Assembly: GCA_947499545.1 (NCBI GenBank) | Contig: CANMOZ010000023.1 | Location: 1 to 42,830 of the forward strand | Length of the DNA stretch: 42,830 nt | Reading direction: 5' to 3' | DNA from: an uncultured Saccharospirillaceae bacterium | GTDB taxonomy: Bacteria > Pseudomonadota > Gammaproteobacteria > Pseudomonadales > Oceanobacteraceae | Shown here: positions 7,661 through 16,471 of the stretch, piece by piece | Layout: every line of letters begins with the position of its first letter | Position numbering within the stretch: position 1 is the stretch's first letter | The notes under the pieces: generated by a model | Database searches by the model: none | What the model was told of the DNA's origin: nothing | Seen by the model: only the letters and a program-made list of their open reading frames with translations | Translations under genes and position numbers: made by a program

Positions 7661-9022
7661 TTAGAACGATCTTTCAATTTTGACCCAGACGATTTGGGGC
7701 GAAACCTCAATCGTGCCCCTAGGCACCTGACTCAAATAGTCTTCTTCCTGGTCAACCATGTCATCCCCAAGCCCCGTTAAGGCATCCCCTACCAGGGTTT
7801 CCCCTTGCGGAATGGTTTGACCTAACGTCTTAAGGGCCGCTTTGGAACCGAGCGCTTTGATTTCTTCCTTGCGGCGGCGTTTTAAAATTCCATTCAAACC
7901 TTCCCGTTTGCCTAAATCGTAAACCTTGGCGCTGATCCCAAACTCGTCTAATTCCGGCGTAAGGACTTTGCTGATGCTAAGGTCCATGCGCTCCGTCCCC
8001 CAGTTAAGGGTTTTTCGGGCAAAGAGTTTTGTTCCGCGTTTTAAAGTGCGTTTAGAGCCTGACACGCTTTGCAGCAAGATCAGTTCGGCGTAACCGCTAT
8101 CACCTGAGTTTGCGCTGGTTTCTAATTCCGCTTTGATCCAGGTACCAATTGGGATGCCGTACTTTCGTCCCTCGTGTGCATCGTGCACATAAAACTGTGT
8201 CTCACTTTTTTGCGCCGACCGAATCGGGTTGTAAATATAGGGGTTTGAGGCTTTGGGTTTCGTTGCAGACCTTGCAGCATGATGGCCGTTGTTATTTGCA
8301 CTTTGACTGCTTGATTGACGACGGCTCTGGGACTTGGCTAAAGGTGTTTTGTCAGGCTCATTTGTAGAACTGGGTTGAGTTAATCCCCCTTGATTCGCCA
8401 TCCGTGCGGTCACACTGCCCGCGCCTCCTACCTGCGAGTTGCCCGTTTGAACGACCACCTGACTTTTTTTCTTTTTATCTAAAACGTATTCACCATCCAC
8501 CATCGAAAAGCCTGCATCACTGGCATTGATTGGGCTGCCATCGCTAATAACCGGGTTGCCTTCATTGTCGACCTGCGCCACTTGTGACGATGCCATTTGG
8601 GTTTTGCTGGATTGCTCTGTCACCAGCATGTCCACCTGAGACAGATTGCAAATCAACTTCCTCTCTTGCTCGTTCCAAGTCGCTGGGTGCAAATTGAGTT
8701 CTCGATCTATACAGGCTGGGCGTTTATTACGGTATTCATCAAGAAGAGCAGGCGCTGTCAGCCCGTTGGGTAACAGCATCCCTGGGAAACGACGCCTTTC
8801 TGGCTCCTCGATCACGTACCAAATGCTGTCGCTCATTGGGTTTATTTGGCGAGCAAGGTAAGCCTCATCAATCACCTTGCCTTTGGACTTCGCTTTTTTT
8901 TCGTAGTAGTTAAGTAGGTCTTGCCCTGACCGGATATTTTTCATGGGCGACTCCTCGCCCATGACTCCGCTGCTAAAGGCAACCAAAAGCAGGCCGCCCA
9001 TGAGATGATTTCGTTTCACCAT
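7661..9022 (-). CDS. virB10: VirB10-like type IV secretion protein, 453 aa
   Basis: The C-terminal domain (residues about 270-453) carries VirB10/TrbI-type features: a segment beginning GIPIGTWIKAELETS, a strand-rich core (AELILLQSVSG then LKRGTKLFARKTLNWG), and VYDLGKREGLNGIL, followed by a late EVSPQIVWVKIERSF strand. VirB10 spans both membranes and forms the outer-membrane channel ring. The middle (residues 150-270) is a low-complexity Ser/Gln/Asn-rich linker with a KKKKS patch, replacing the usual proline-rich one. The N-terminal hydrophobic segment (LMGGLLLVAFSSGVMG) looks more like a signal peptide than the usual inner-membrane helix, which is odd for VirB10. The gene overlaps the virB9-like gene by seven bases. 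Confidence 0.7.
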   Translation of the reverse strand: MVKRNHLMGGLLLVAFSSGVMGEESPMKNIRSGQDLLNYYEKKAKSKGKVIDEAYLARQINPMSDSIWYVIEEPERRRFPGMLLPNGLTAPALLDEYRNKRPACIDRELNLHPATWNEQERKLICNLSQVDMLVTEQSSKTQMASSQVAQVDNEGNPVISDGSPINASDAGFSMVDGEYVLDKKKKSQVVVQTGNSQVGGAGSVTARMANQGGLTQPSSTNEPDKTPLAKSQSRRQSSSQSANNNGHHAARSATKPKASNPYIYNPIRSAQKSETQFYVHDAHEGRKYGIPIGTWIKAELETSANSGDSGYAELILLQSVSGSKRTLKRGTKLFARKTLNWGTERMDLSISKVLTPELDEFGISAKVYDLGKREGLNGILKRRRKEEIKALGSKAALKTLGQTIPQGETLVGDALTGLGDDMVDQEEDYLSQVPRGTIEVSPQIVWVKIERSF

Positions 9023-9936
9023 TTTGCCACCATCTCCCCGCCTGTTGTTTTAACCCGAAGCTCTAAGCGTTCGTTGTCTTTGACTTTGGCGTCGGTCGTA
9101 ACCATGGCGCAGCGAATGGATTGGTTAGGCAGGATGCGATCCGCACAATTGACGTGCAGGGGTGACACCCACTGGGGTGCGACTTCGTCTTTGTCCTTGT
9201 AAACGCCCAGTTGATATTGTTCTAGGCCAATGGTTTTAAGCCCTTCGTGCTCTATCTCAAAATCAATGATGAAGTACTCATTGCCATAATTGACCATCTC
9301 GCCAAAATACAACTCAAACTCATCCTGATTTTTAATGGTGACGTCACGATTCAAGTTGAAACGGGTGTATTCAGGCTTATAGATCGCGATCTCAGTGAGG
9401 TATTTAAGGGCCTCATCCTTGGCCTTGCGCTCTAACGCAGCCACTTTAAGTTCGTATTCCTCTTTAATGCTTTGCACCTGCTGTTCCGCCATCTTTTCCA
9501 GTAGGTGCGTGAATTTAACGTCGTTCGCTTCGTAAATAATGTCCGTGATGTGCTGACGAGTATCGTAGGTCAAGGCCAACGAAATGGTGAATTGATGTCC
9601 GCCCACACTCACAAAAATTTGTCCCAAAGCATCACGACCATCCTCACTTGGCAAGTTCGCGGTGACAACCAACTCATTAGTGTTGGTTTGAATCTCAACC
9701 CCATTGCTGCCATTGATGGTAAACATCTCGGGGTTGGTGTTGGTGATTTTGGGGGCGGGTTTTTGATCGCTCAGAACAAAGGGGAAACTGATGCGGGTGC
9801 CTTGCTGGGGCACCACTTTCAGCTTTAGATTGTTGAACTCTTTTAAAGGCAAGCGTTTCGAACGAGGTGTCAAGACGTCGATTGCAAACGCCTGCGCCGT
9901 GAACAACACCAAAATGATGCAAACTAAGCGGCTCAT
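9016..9936 (-). CDS. virB9: VirB9-like (or TraK-like) outer-membrane complex protein
   Basis: The 306-residue protein begins with a clear signal peptide (MSRLVCIILVLFTAQAFA) and is otherwise beta-rich. An N-terminal domain (20-135) is followed by a helical charged linker (QVQSIKEEYELKVAALERKA, residues about 155-180) and a C-terminal beta domain. Its place between VirB8- and VirB10-like genes, with ATGA overlap to virB8, is the classical VirB9 position. Sequence resemblance is weak: secretin-like TraK proteins have similar size and would occupy the same spot, so the symbol is positional. VirB9 normally pairs with a VirB7 lipoprotein, and none lies next to it here. Confidence 0.6.
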   Translation of the reverse strand: MSRLVCIILVLFTAQAFAIDVLTPRSKRLPLKEFNNLKLKVVPQQGTRISFPFVLSDQKPAPKITNTNPEMFTINGSNGVEIQTNTNELVVTANLPSEDGRDALGQIFVSVGGHQFTISLALTYDTRQHITDIIYEANDVKFTHLLEKMAEQQVQSIKEEYELKVAALERKAKDEALKYLTEIAIYKPEYTRFNLNRDVTIKNQDEFELYFGEMVNYGNEYFIIDFEIEHEGLKTIGLEQYQLGVYKDKDEVAPQWVSPLHVNCADRILPNQSIRCAMVTTDAKVKDNERLELRVKTTGGEMVAKW

Positions 9937-10649
9937 AGGGTTTCCTCCAAATATTCAATCGAACAGATTGCCAAGCCAAGTGAATGTTTTTGATTGCGGT
10001 CAACAAGGTCACCCGTCACTTTAAGCGCCACCCGCTCTTCGGTCGTTTTGCCTTTGGCGTCGGTCACCAACATATTGCCGCGCACTATGGCTTTGAAGGT
10101 GTCCCCTCTTAAATCGAGAATGTCGACGGCGGGAATTGGGTTTTTGCCCCGCTCAAAATCAAAAGCCATTTGATAGGAAAGATCCGAGGCCATAATGCCG
10201 TGGATCAGCGAGAGGGGCTGGGCATCTTCAGAACCGGGCTTGCCGCTTTTTTTATCGTTCCCTAGCCACATATTGAGGTACCGAGTGGAAAGGTCATCAC
10301 ACATGTTTTCGAGAGCCACCGTGCGGTCATCGGCGATGGTGATGGAATTCACCGAGTAAAAATTGCGTAAAAAGTTTTTTAAGTCGCTGCGGATCTCTTT
10401 ATACGAACGCACTTGAGTGTCGTTGTAGTTGATGGTGCCCACAATACGGCCGTTCTCAACCGCGAGAAGCTTGTCATCGACGGTCAAATACCAGTTGTTC
10501 AATGCCAGCAAAAGCAATAAAACCAGGGCAAAGCCGTAGCCCATCCACTGCACCTTAGCCGCCGCTGCCGAAAAATTTCCGGCAGGGCTTTTTAGTACCT
10601 CTCGCATTTTGATATGGGTCGTATTCCCATCTCGCTCAGTTATTTGCAT
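9933..10649 (-). CDS. virB8: VirB8-like inner-membrane assembly protein
   Basis: At 238 residues with one transmembrane helix at about 34-53 (GYGFALVLLLLLALNNWYLT) and a periplasmic domain, this has VirB8/TraE topology. These proteins nucleate the translocation channel in the inner membrane. The periplasmic part has the expected mixed helix-strand pattern, including RSDLKNFLRNFYSVNSITI and a late KVTGDLVDRNQKHSLGLAI. It starts 14 bases after the virB6-like gene ends and overlaps virB9 by ATGA, so the genes are translationally coupled. Confidence 0.65.
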   Translation of the reverse strand: MQITERDGNTTHIKMREVLKSPAGNFSAAAAKVQWMGYGFALVLLLLLALNNWYLTVDDKLLAVENGRIVGTINYNDTQVRSYKEIRSDLKNFLRNFYSVNSITIADDRTVALENMCDDLSTRYLNMWLGNDKKSGKPGSEDAQPLSLIHGIMASDLSYQMAFDFERGKNPIPAVDILDLRGDTFKAIVRGNMLVTDAKGKTTEERVALKVTGDLVDRNQKHSLGLAICSIEYLEETL

Positions 10650-10663
10650 AGATTCATCCTTGA

Positions 10664-12559
10664 TTAACTTTCAGTTTCGGTTGATTTGTTTTTCAGTACA
10701 TTGCGTATGATGGCGCTGCGCCTGTCTTTCTTCTTTTTCTCTTCCAAAGAAAGCCCAAGCTGTTCGGGTTTCGCTTCATGCACTTGACTGGATTCAGAGG
10801 TTGCTTGCGAAGCTGCGGGCTTGGCTCCGACACCCATCGCTTTATTAATTGAAAAAGGTTCTGCCGTTGCGCTGGACTCTCCCGGCGCGGTTGAACTCGG
10901 TGGGCGACTGTCGGTGCTTAAACCGACGCCATACCCAAATTCGGGCTTGGGTTTGACGTCGGGTTGGATACCCAAGGAACGACCTATGTTTGCATTGGGT
11001 TTAACCGATTCCGTATAGGCTCCCGATGATTTTGAGTTTGAAGTGCTAAGCCCCACCCCTACAGATAAGGGTTTGGGCGCTTCAACCGGTTTTACCCCCA
11101 GCATTTCGCTAACGGATTTTGTAGGTTGGCTTGGCGTTGCACTTGAGGTTCCGGGTTGTGTTGCACCGCCAGAACTTGCCCCAGAGGAGGTCGACAAACC
11201 CACCCCTGTGCCCAGATCCGGCATGACTTTTTTAGGAGACGATCCCAGCAGTTCGCCCACGGATTTCGATGGGCCGCTTCCAGTAGAGCCTGAATTGGCG
11301 GAAGGATTTATATTCGGTGTACTGCCAGCAGACAGCCCCACCCCGGCTGCATTTTCAAAACTTTGAGGCGTTGGATTCGCAACTTCTGCATCCGTCGGCC
11401 ATTGAGGTCTTTCGCTAAAAGAGAGGGGGCTTGATTCTGGCTTGGCATCACCGACAAAACCACGGACACCAGAAACACCGGGACCAATGCCACCCCCCTG
11501 GGGTGAAAAGCCACCACCACCACCGCCGCCGCCGCCGCCGCCCATTGGACTAAACCCTGAGCGACCAAAGTTTTCAGGTTTAAAATAATTCGCGGCGTTT
11601 TCAGCGGTGCGGGCGCCTAAGCGACCAAAGAAGTCTCGCCCCTGACCCATGGCTTTATGGGCAAACATACCCGCAGCGGCTCCAATCCCTAGCGCAGCAA
11701 ATCCAAAGGGACGTGTTGCTGAAGAGATGTCTCCATTTCCGGCTATAAACTTGGAGGTCAATATAGGCGCGATAAAAATCACAACGCAGATTAAAATATT
11801 GACGACGCTGAACGACATTAAAGCAAAGTACAGCCCTGGAAGGCCATTGCCTTTAATGCCTATGGTGGGGTCATTGATAAAGCTAAAAAACATGCCTGCC
11901 AGCAGCTTCACCATAATGACATCTATGACCGGCCAGAGCATGACAATCAACAAAGCTCGCCACCAATTAGAGGCGATATTACCCATGTCTTTCGTTGCAA
12001 AACTTAGCGGGATGAGGATATAGCCAACGATCAACAACTCGGTGTAAATCATGGCGTGCGCGACTTCAAAAATCAGCAGAAAGACAATAGAAAACAGGGT
12101 GGTGGTTTCATAAACCACCCTCGCGAAAAAATACAAAACCCCATCTTCACCGATGGATTTCCAGAAGGGTATTTCTTTCCACCCCTCTTTGATTTTGGCA
12201 TCCAACTGAGCCGCCAGTTTGGATACATCGCCCATAGGAAAGGCTTCTTGAAGGACTCTAAACCCATCAGCCAACAAGCCCATAAAGAGCTTGTAAGACG
12301 TCATGAAAACCATGATGGCAGCGGCCTGAATCATTAAATTGACCAGGCTGTCATTGCTTCCTTTGAGGGAAGCCGCCGAGTTAACGGTGATGCGCACGAC
12401 TAAGGTTACGCTGAGGATCAGAGTTGCAAGCATCCAGAGATTGCCATTCAACCAAGTCTCACACAGCGCGAAAATCACCTCCCCGTTAAAATGCTTGTAG
12501 ACAGCCTGAATGTAATTAACGGTATTCGGCAGAGATTTAAGTAATTCATGTTCGGCCAT
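10664..12559 (-). CDS. virB6: VirB6/TrbL-like polytopic membrane protein with a long repetitive tail
   Basis: Residues 1-300 contain six or more membrane segments, among them NLWMLATLILSVTLVV, LIQAAAIMVFMTSYKLF and YTELLIVGYILIPLSFA, as in VirB6/TrbL inner-membrane channel proteins. After a run of 11 glycines near residue 345, the C-terminal half is a disordered tail built from four imperfect repeats that each contain GVGLS, with SVGELLG or SVSEMLG between them. Standard VirB6 proteins are about 300 residues, so this tail roughly doubles the length. It starts with TAATG overlap after virB5. The glycine run is encoded by a GCC-type triplet repeat (about 11515-11545) that could vary in length by slippage. 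Confidence 0.7.
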   Translation of the reverse strand: MAEHELLKSLPNTVNYIQAVYKHFNGEVIFALCETWLNGNLWMLATLILSVTLVVRITVNSAASLKGSNDSLVNLMIQAAAIMVFMTSYKLFMGLLADGFRVLQEAFPMGDVSKLAAQLDAKIKEGWKEIPFWKSIGEDGVLYFFARVVYETTTLFSIVFLLIFEVAHAMIYTELLIVGYILIPLSFATKDMGNIASNWWRALLIVMLWPVIDVIMVKLLAGMFFSFINDPTIGIKGNGLPGLYFALMSFSVVNILICVVIFIAPILTSKFIAGNGDISSATRPFGFAALGIGAAAGMFAHKAMGQGRDFFGRLGARTAENAANYFKPENFGRSGFSPMGGGGGGGGGGGFSPQGGGIGPGVSGVRGFVGDAKPESSPLSFSERPQWPTDAEVANPTPQSFENAAGVGLSAGSTPNINPSANSGSTGSGPSKSVGELLGSSPKKVMPDLGTGVGLSTSSGASSGGATQPGTSSATPSQPTKSVSEMLGVKPVEAPKPLSVGVGLSTSNSKSSGAYTESVKPNANIGRSLGIQPDVKPKPEFGYGVGLSTDSRPPSSTAPGESSATAEPFSINKAMGVGAKPAASQATSESSQVHEAKPEQLGLSLEEKKKKDRRSAIIRNVLKNKSTETES

Positions 12560-13284
12560 TATTCAGACTTCCCTCCGTACATCTTAAAAGCGCCTGAACG
12601 CCCCAGGGTCATCTGATTCGCGGCTTCTCTGCCTTTCAAAGCTCTTGCTTCTTGTGCCAATTGCTCTTTTTCACGACCCACCATGAGTTCCGCCATAATG
12701 GCCACGTTGTGTGAGGTATCGCGAATCGCTTCGCCTTCGGTTTGTCCTTTTTTTAAGCGATTAATCTTTCCGAGCATGATCGCTTCGTCCAGCACAGCAA
12801 CGTTATCCGTCCGCTCCAGCACCGCGCCCATACGATCAATGCGATCCAGCAAGATGGGGTCATCGCCTGCACGTTTGGCTTGTTCTTGCAATTCGACTAA
12901 GTCCTCCCGCATTGCATTAATTTGTTGATAGGGGTAATTGATAAGCCGAAAAAAACTGTCTTGACCGTTGTAAAGTCCAGCTACGATGCGACGCATTTCA
13001 GATCCGGTTCCGGCCAGCTCACGAAGCTGTGACAACTCTTCCCAGTCAGCCATTTTTTGTGCGAGGTCTAAATTTTCTTTTTCTTGCTTCAGGCGTTTTA
13101 CGAGTAATTCAACGGACTTCGCATGCTTAGCAAGACTGGCTTTTAAGGTTGCTAAAATCCCCGCGTCGGTCGCTCCCATAGGGTCCGCTAGAGCCAGCGT
13201 TGAGGCTGAGAGCAGTACCCATACATAGGGCCTAAGCAATAGCGGTTTCTTCTTCTGCAATTTCTTCTTCTGTAGATTCTTCAT
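12559..13284 (-). CDS. virB5: VirB5-like periplasmic pilus-tip protein candidate
   Basis: The 241-residue protein has an unusually basic N-terminus (QKKKLQKKK) followed by a signal peptide core (VWVLLSASTLALA). The mature part is almost entirely helical, with long coiled-coil-like stretches (ASLAKHAKSVELLVKRLKQE then KENLDLAQKM). VirB5 proteins are helical, exported, about this long and encoded next to VirB6, which is the basis of the call. Sequence similarity alone is weak. The first 53 bases overlap the end of virB4 in a different frame, and no other good start exists before the signal peptide, so the overlap is real. Confidence 0.55.
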   Translation of the reverse strand: MKNLQKKKLQKKKPLLLRPYVWVLLSASTLALADPMGATDAGILATLKASLAKHAKSVELLVKRLKQEKENLDLAQKMADWEELSQLRELAGTGSEMRRIVAGLYNGQDSFFRLINYPYQQINAMREDLVELQEQAKRAGDDPILLDRIDRMGAVLERTDNVAVLDEAIMLGKINRLKKGQTEGEAIRDTSHNVAIMAELMVGREKEQLAQEARALKGREAANQMTLGRSGAFKMYGGKSE

Positions 13285-15820
13285 TGGCGTCCTGCCTTAG
13301 TAAGAGGTTGGGGTTTGATGCTTGCCAAGCCCTGAGTCGATCAAAGCGCTCCATAAACTGCTCTGGCGGAACCTGTTCGCTTATCAGGGCTTTTTGGTTG
13401 AGGATGGCTTTGTTGCTGGTGTTCACGAGTTGCAACACAAATTCAGGTTGCGATCCGAGAATTTCGTACCAATGGCCGTCCAAGCTCAATAAAATGTCGC
13501 GGTACGGTTTACTGCACCGTTTGGGGTTTTGAAAACTTTTCCAGGTCGTCAAAACGGGCTCTGGCAAGCCATAAGTTTCGGCGACGTCGGCGTGATATTT
13601 TTTTGTATAAAAAAGCTGCACATAGTCGATTTGACTATCGGTGTCGGATTTGTTGGATTTATCCGCAAACTGAAACTGGCTAATGTCCTGCCCGGATAGT
13701 TCAATGGCAGCAGAGGCTTTACGCCCCATTAACGCCACGTCTCGGGCAAGCTTGGAAATGGCTTTAGGATCAATGCCTTTGGCGTTATGCACCTCTTCTA
13801 ACAGCACCCGGCTGGGATGCTCAGAGGTAAAGGTCAATTGCCCAAAGCGCATGCATACAAAAGTTAAAAAGGCTCTGTACAGCGCTTCATTCTCACGCAA
13901 GGGTTCGAAATCAATGCCGACGATTCCGGCTTCTATACTGAGGTTGTTGTCTTGCTTAAAGATTTTGCCCACTTCTGTATCAAGGTAGGCTTCAAGGTGC
14001 GCCAACATGGCATCAGCGGCTTTTTGCTGCGGGGGTTTTAAAAGACCACTTTGACCGATGGTTTCCATCGCAAAAAAGTAATCTTGCAAGTTAGGCGCTG
14101 CTGAACCTGAGCGCTCCGCACCCGGTGCGTACAGGGCCAGCATGGCCGCTTGGGCAACGCATTCGTAAAACACCAGCTCTTGCTCTGGAAGATTTGCAAA
14201 TCCGCCGGGACCTAAAAAGGTAAAACTAATGCCCTGCACGGTGCCGACGACAATGTCTTTCGGCAAAGCATCCTCTTCTACTTTTACGCCTTTTTCCTTT
14301 TGTAACTTGTGCAATAACTTGCACATGCGTTTGACGTCGGCGTAATTCGGGAAAGGGTTAATTACGTGGTAATCAGGGTCCAAGCTAACATAACGGCCGC
14401 CAAGGTGTTCGACTGTCCAGCGGTGCGTTTGCCCCACTTCTAAGATGTACCAATCCCAGCCGATACTGCCGAATTCGATGACCTCAACGGATTTGCGGAC
14501 GCCTTTACCAACGCCCGAATTGCCTGAAATCATCGCATGAGAAGTATCATCCGTTGGGTAGTCAAGCCCTATTAATTCACCGTCTTGTGTGACCTGCATC
14601 GAGGTCGCATCATGGTGGCCTTGATCGAACTGGACAGAGGGCACCATACAGCTTACGTACAAGTGTGAGTGTTGCGGCCAGAATGTATTGAGATACCCCT
14701 GTCCCGGCATTGCATTACGCCACACGCTTTCAGCCAATACGCTGTTGTTAACGAGTTCGGCGTTTTGCCGCTCCGTTGCGAACCATTTTTTTAAGTCCTT
14801 CACTCGGTGCTTCAAAAACTCATAATCTTTGGAGTACAACTGTATTTGAAAAACGTGCCGAAAGACTTTTAATTGCTTGTCCGAAACTTCGTGCGCAAAG
14901 GCCACTTCGTCCCCGGCCTTGCCTCGGTTTTCGGTGCCGCCTGCAACGCTATTGGTTTCTTGCGTTTTATACGCCGCTTGCTCCGCCTTGTTCGCTGCAA
15001 AACCGGCAGAGGTTTTTTGCATGACGTGACTGACGTGCAGCTCAATCTCAGCGACCCCTTCAGCGCCGCCGCGAATGGTACGAATGAAATTATAAAACCA
15101 ATGCGGGTCCACCAGGTCTGGGGTTTGTTTAAGGATTCCAGACCAGCAATAGGTATCGCCAATCTTGTGTATGTTGTCCTTTGCTATAAAGTCAGGTTTG
15201 ATTGAGGCCCATTGCTCATTTAATGCGTGATGGGTTTTAACCTCTTTAAGGGTTTCGACCCCCTCGTCAAAGTAATCTCTGTTGTACGAACGCCAGACCG
15301 CTTGCCCATAAACGTCGAGGGGTTCCAGCTTGAGATCCGGCAAAGTGCCATCAATCAGGTCAAGGGCATTCAACAAACGATTGCCAAGCTTCACCTGTAC
15401 TATGAGCTTTTCTTTTGCGCTCACCTTGCCCCAGAGGTGTTCCCAAAATTTGGGAGCCATGGACAGCACCAAACCCACGCGATTACTCGCGCTTCTGGGA
15501 TAAAGCTGTTCAGCAATGCATTGGCGGGCGTGATTGGCGAATTCATGACCGCGAATGGTCCGCTCAGCATTTGCCAAATAACGATCCATGACTTCACGGT
15601 TTTTTCCACGCCACAAGTGAAACTCGCACGTCACGTCCTCCGGCAAGTTATTCATAAAACTTCTGAGAGCCTGCAATTGATCGTCTTGCTCGTTTTGTGT
15701 TTTTAGAGTTGGATCAATGCCTCGATAACTGAGATAACAACTGACGCGTCCGTCGCTATGAGCAACAATGTGCTCATTCAGTGGATGATGCCAGGTGTAC
15801 ATTGATTGATAGGTCTGCAT
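13232..15820 (-). CDS. virB4: VirB4/TraC-like conjugation ATPase, 862 aa
   Basis: The length, the N-terminal domain and the C-terminal AAA-type ATPase domain match VirB4, the only ATPase found in every conjugative type IV system. The P-loop at residues 433-440 reads GNSGVGKG: glycine stands where the Ser/Thr that coordinates magnesium is expected. The Walker B region is LLEEVHN with Glu675-Glu676 instead of the usual Asp-Glu. A later motif, ALMGRKASAAIELSGQDISQ, matches the conserved VirB4 glutamine region. The Glu-rich C-terminus (STEEEIAEEETAIA) is encoded by the same bases as the Lys-rich start of virB5. It starts by TAATG overlap with virB3. Confidence 0.85.
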   Translation of the reverse strand: MQTYQSMYTWHHPLNEHIVAHSDGRVSCYLSYRGIDPTLKTQNEQDDQLQALRSFMNNLPEDVTCEFHLWRGKNREVMDRYLANAERTIRGHEFANHARQCIAEQLYPRSASNRVGLVLSMAPKFWEHLWGKVSAKEKLIVQVKLGNRLLNALDLIDGTLPDLKLEPLDVYGQAVWRSYNRDYFDEGVETLKEVKTHHALNEQWASIKPDFIAKDNIHKIGDTYCWSGILKQTPDLVDPHWFYNFIRTIRGGAEGVAEIELHVSHVMQKTSAGFAANKAEQAAYKTQETNSVAGGTENRGKAGDEVAFAHEVSDKQLKVFRHVFQIQLYSKDYEFLKHRVKDLKKWFATERQNAELVNNSVLAESVWRNAMPGQGYLNTFWPQHSHLYVSCMVPSVQFDQGHHDATSMQVTQDGELIGLDYPTDDTSHAMISGNSGVGKGVRKSVEVIEFGSIGWDWYILEVGQTHRWTVEHLGGRYVSLDPDYHVINPFPNYADVKRMCKLLHKLQKEKGVKVEEDALPKDIVVGTVQGISFTFLGPGGFANLPEQELVFYECVAQAAMLALYAPGAERSGSAAPNLQDYFFAMETIGQSGLLKPPQQKAADAMLAHLEAYLDTEVGKIFKQDNNLSIEAGIVGIDFEPLRENEALYRAFLTFVCMRFGQLTFTSEHPSRVLLEEVHNAKGIDPKAISKLARDVALMGRKASAAIELSGQDISQFQFADKSNKSDTDSQIDYVQLFYTKKYHADVAETYGLPEPVLTTWKSFQNPKRCSKPYRDILLSLDGHWYEILGSQPEFVLQLVNTSNKAILNQKALISEQVPPEQFMERFDRLRAWQASNPNLLLRQDANEESTEEEIAEEETAIA

Positions 15821-16113
15821 TATTTGACCTCCGCAAAATTGTCGGGGGCATTTTTAAGCCTCAAGCCGGTGTAATAGGCGGCGATCAAACGCTCGTGTTC
15901 GAGAAAGGACCAGTACAACATGGAAAGAGAGAGGCCAATGGCCCCTCCAGCAAAAAGCGAAAGACCAAGGATTGGGTTGCCGGATTTAAAAAAACCGATT
16001 CCCAACACGCCGGCCATCAGCGAAATGAGCCCCCCCATTAAGACAGACACTGGGAAATACCCAACTTTTTTGGCGCGGTAGCGGCGATTGTGGGCTTGAT
16101 ACAGATAACTCAT
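15820..16113 (-). CDS. virB3: VirB3-like inner-membrane protein
   Basis: This is a 97-residue protein with two closely spaced hydrophobic helices (VSVLMGGLISLMAGVLGIGF and LGLSLFAGGAIGLSLSMLYW) after a basic N-terminus (NRRYRAKK). That is the size and topology of VirB3, which works with VirB4 in pilus assembly. The ATG at 16111-16113 lies two bases after the virB2 stop; an alternative GTG at 16125 would overlap virB2. The call rests mostly on gene order. Confidence 0.65.
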   Translation of the reverse strand: MSYLYQAHNRRYRAKKVGYFPVSVLMGGLISLMAGVLGIGFFKSGNPILGLSLFAGGAIGLSLSMLYWSFLEHERLIAAYYTGLRLKNAPDNFAEVK

Positions 16114-16115
16114 GG

Positions 16116-16451
16116 TTAACCCCACATCGCGTAAAAGGACTCGCGATTAATCAAGATCATCCCAGAAATCAGTGAGGTCGCCATGACGGTTAACCCCGCC
16201 CCCGTTCTCTGTACGCCCATCAACACGCACCCGATAATGAAAGTAATACCAAGGGCAACGTACCCAAAGGTGGCCGCAGCGCTTGAGAGTTTTTTCCCTT
16301 CTTTTTCGGCCACTTCGTTGATCGAGCTGCCACTTTGTAAAAAGTTAGGCATTTCTTTATTTGCGTAACTGGCAACACTCATGAGCACCGCTGGACTCAT
16401 GACACTGAACGCGATCACAAAATTGAGAACGTATGCAGTCAGTTTTTTCAT
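16116..16451 (-). CDS. virB2: VirB2-like major pilin
   Basis: The 111-residue product has a signal peptide (MKKLTAYVLNFVIAFSVMSP) and two hydrophobic helices (FGYVALGITFIIGCVLMGV and LTVMATSLISGMILI) separated by a short polar loop (QRTGAG), the layout of conjugative pilins. A hydrophilic segment between the signal and first helix (INEVAEKEGKKL) would be exposed on the pilus. It is followed directly by virB3 and virB4. Confidence 0.7.
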   Translation of the reverse strand: MKKLTAYVLNFVIAFSVMSPAVLMSVASYANKEMPNFLQSGSSINEVAEKEGKKLSSAAATFGYVALGITFIIGCVLMGVQRTGAGLTVMATSLISGMILINRESFYAMWG

Positions 16452-16471
16452 TAATTTGCACTCCTTGTGCG

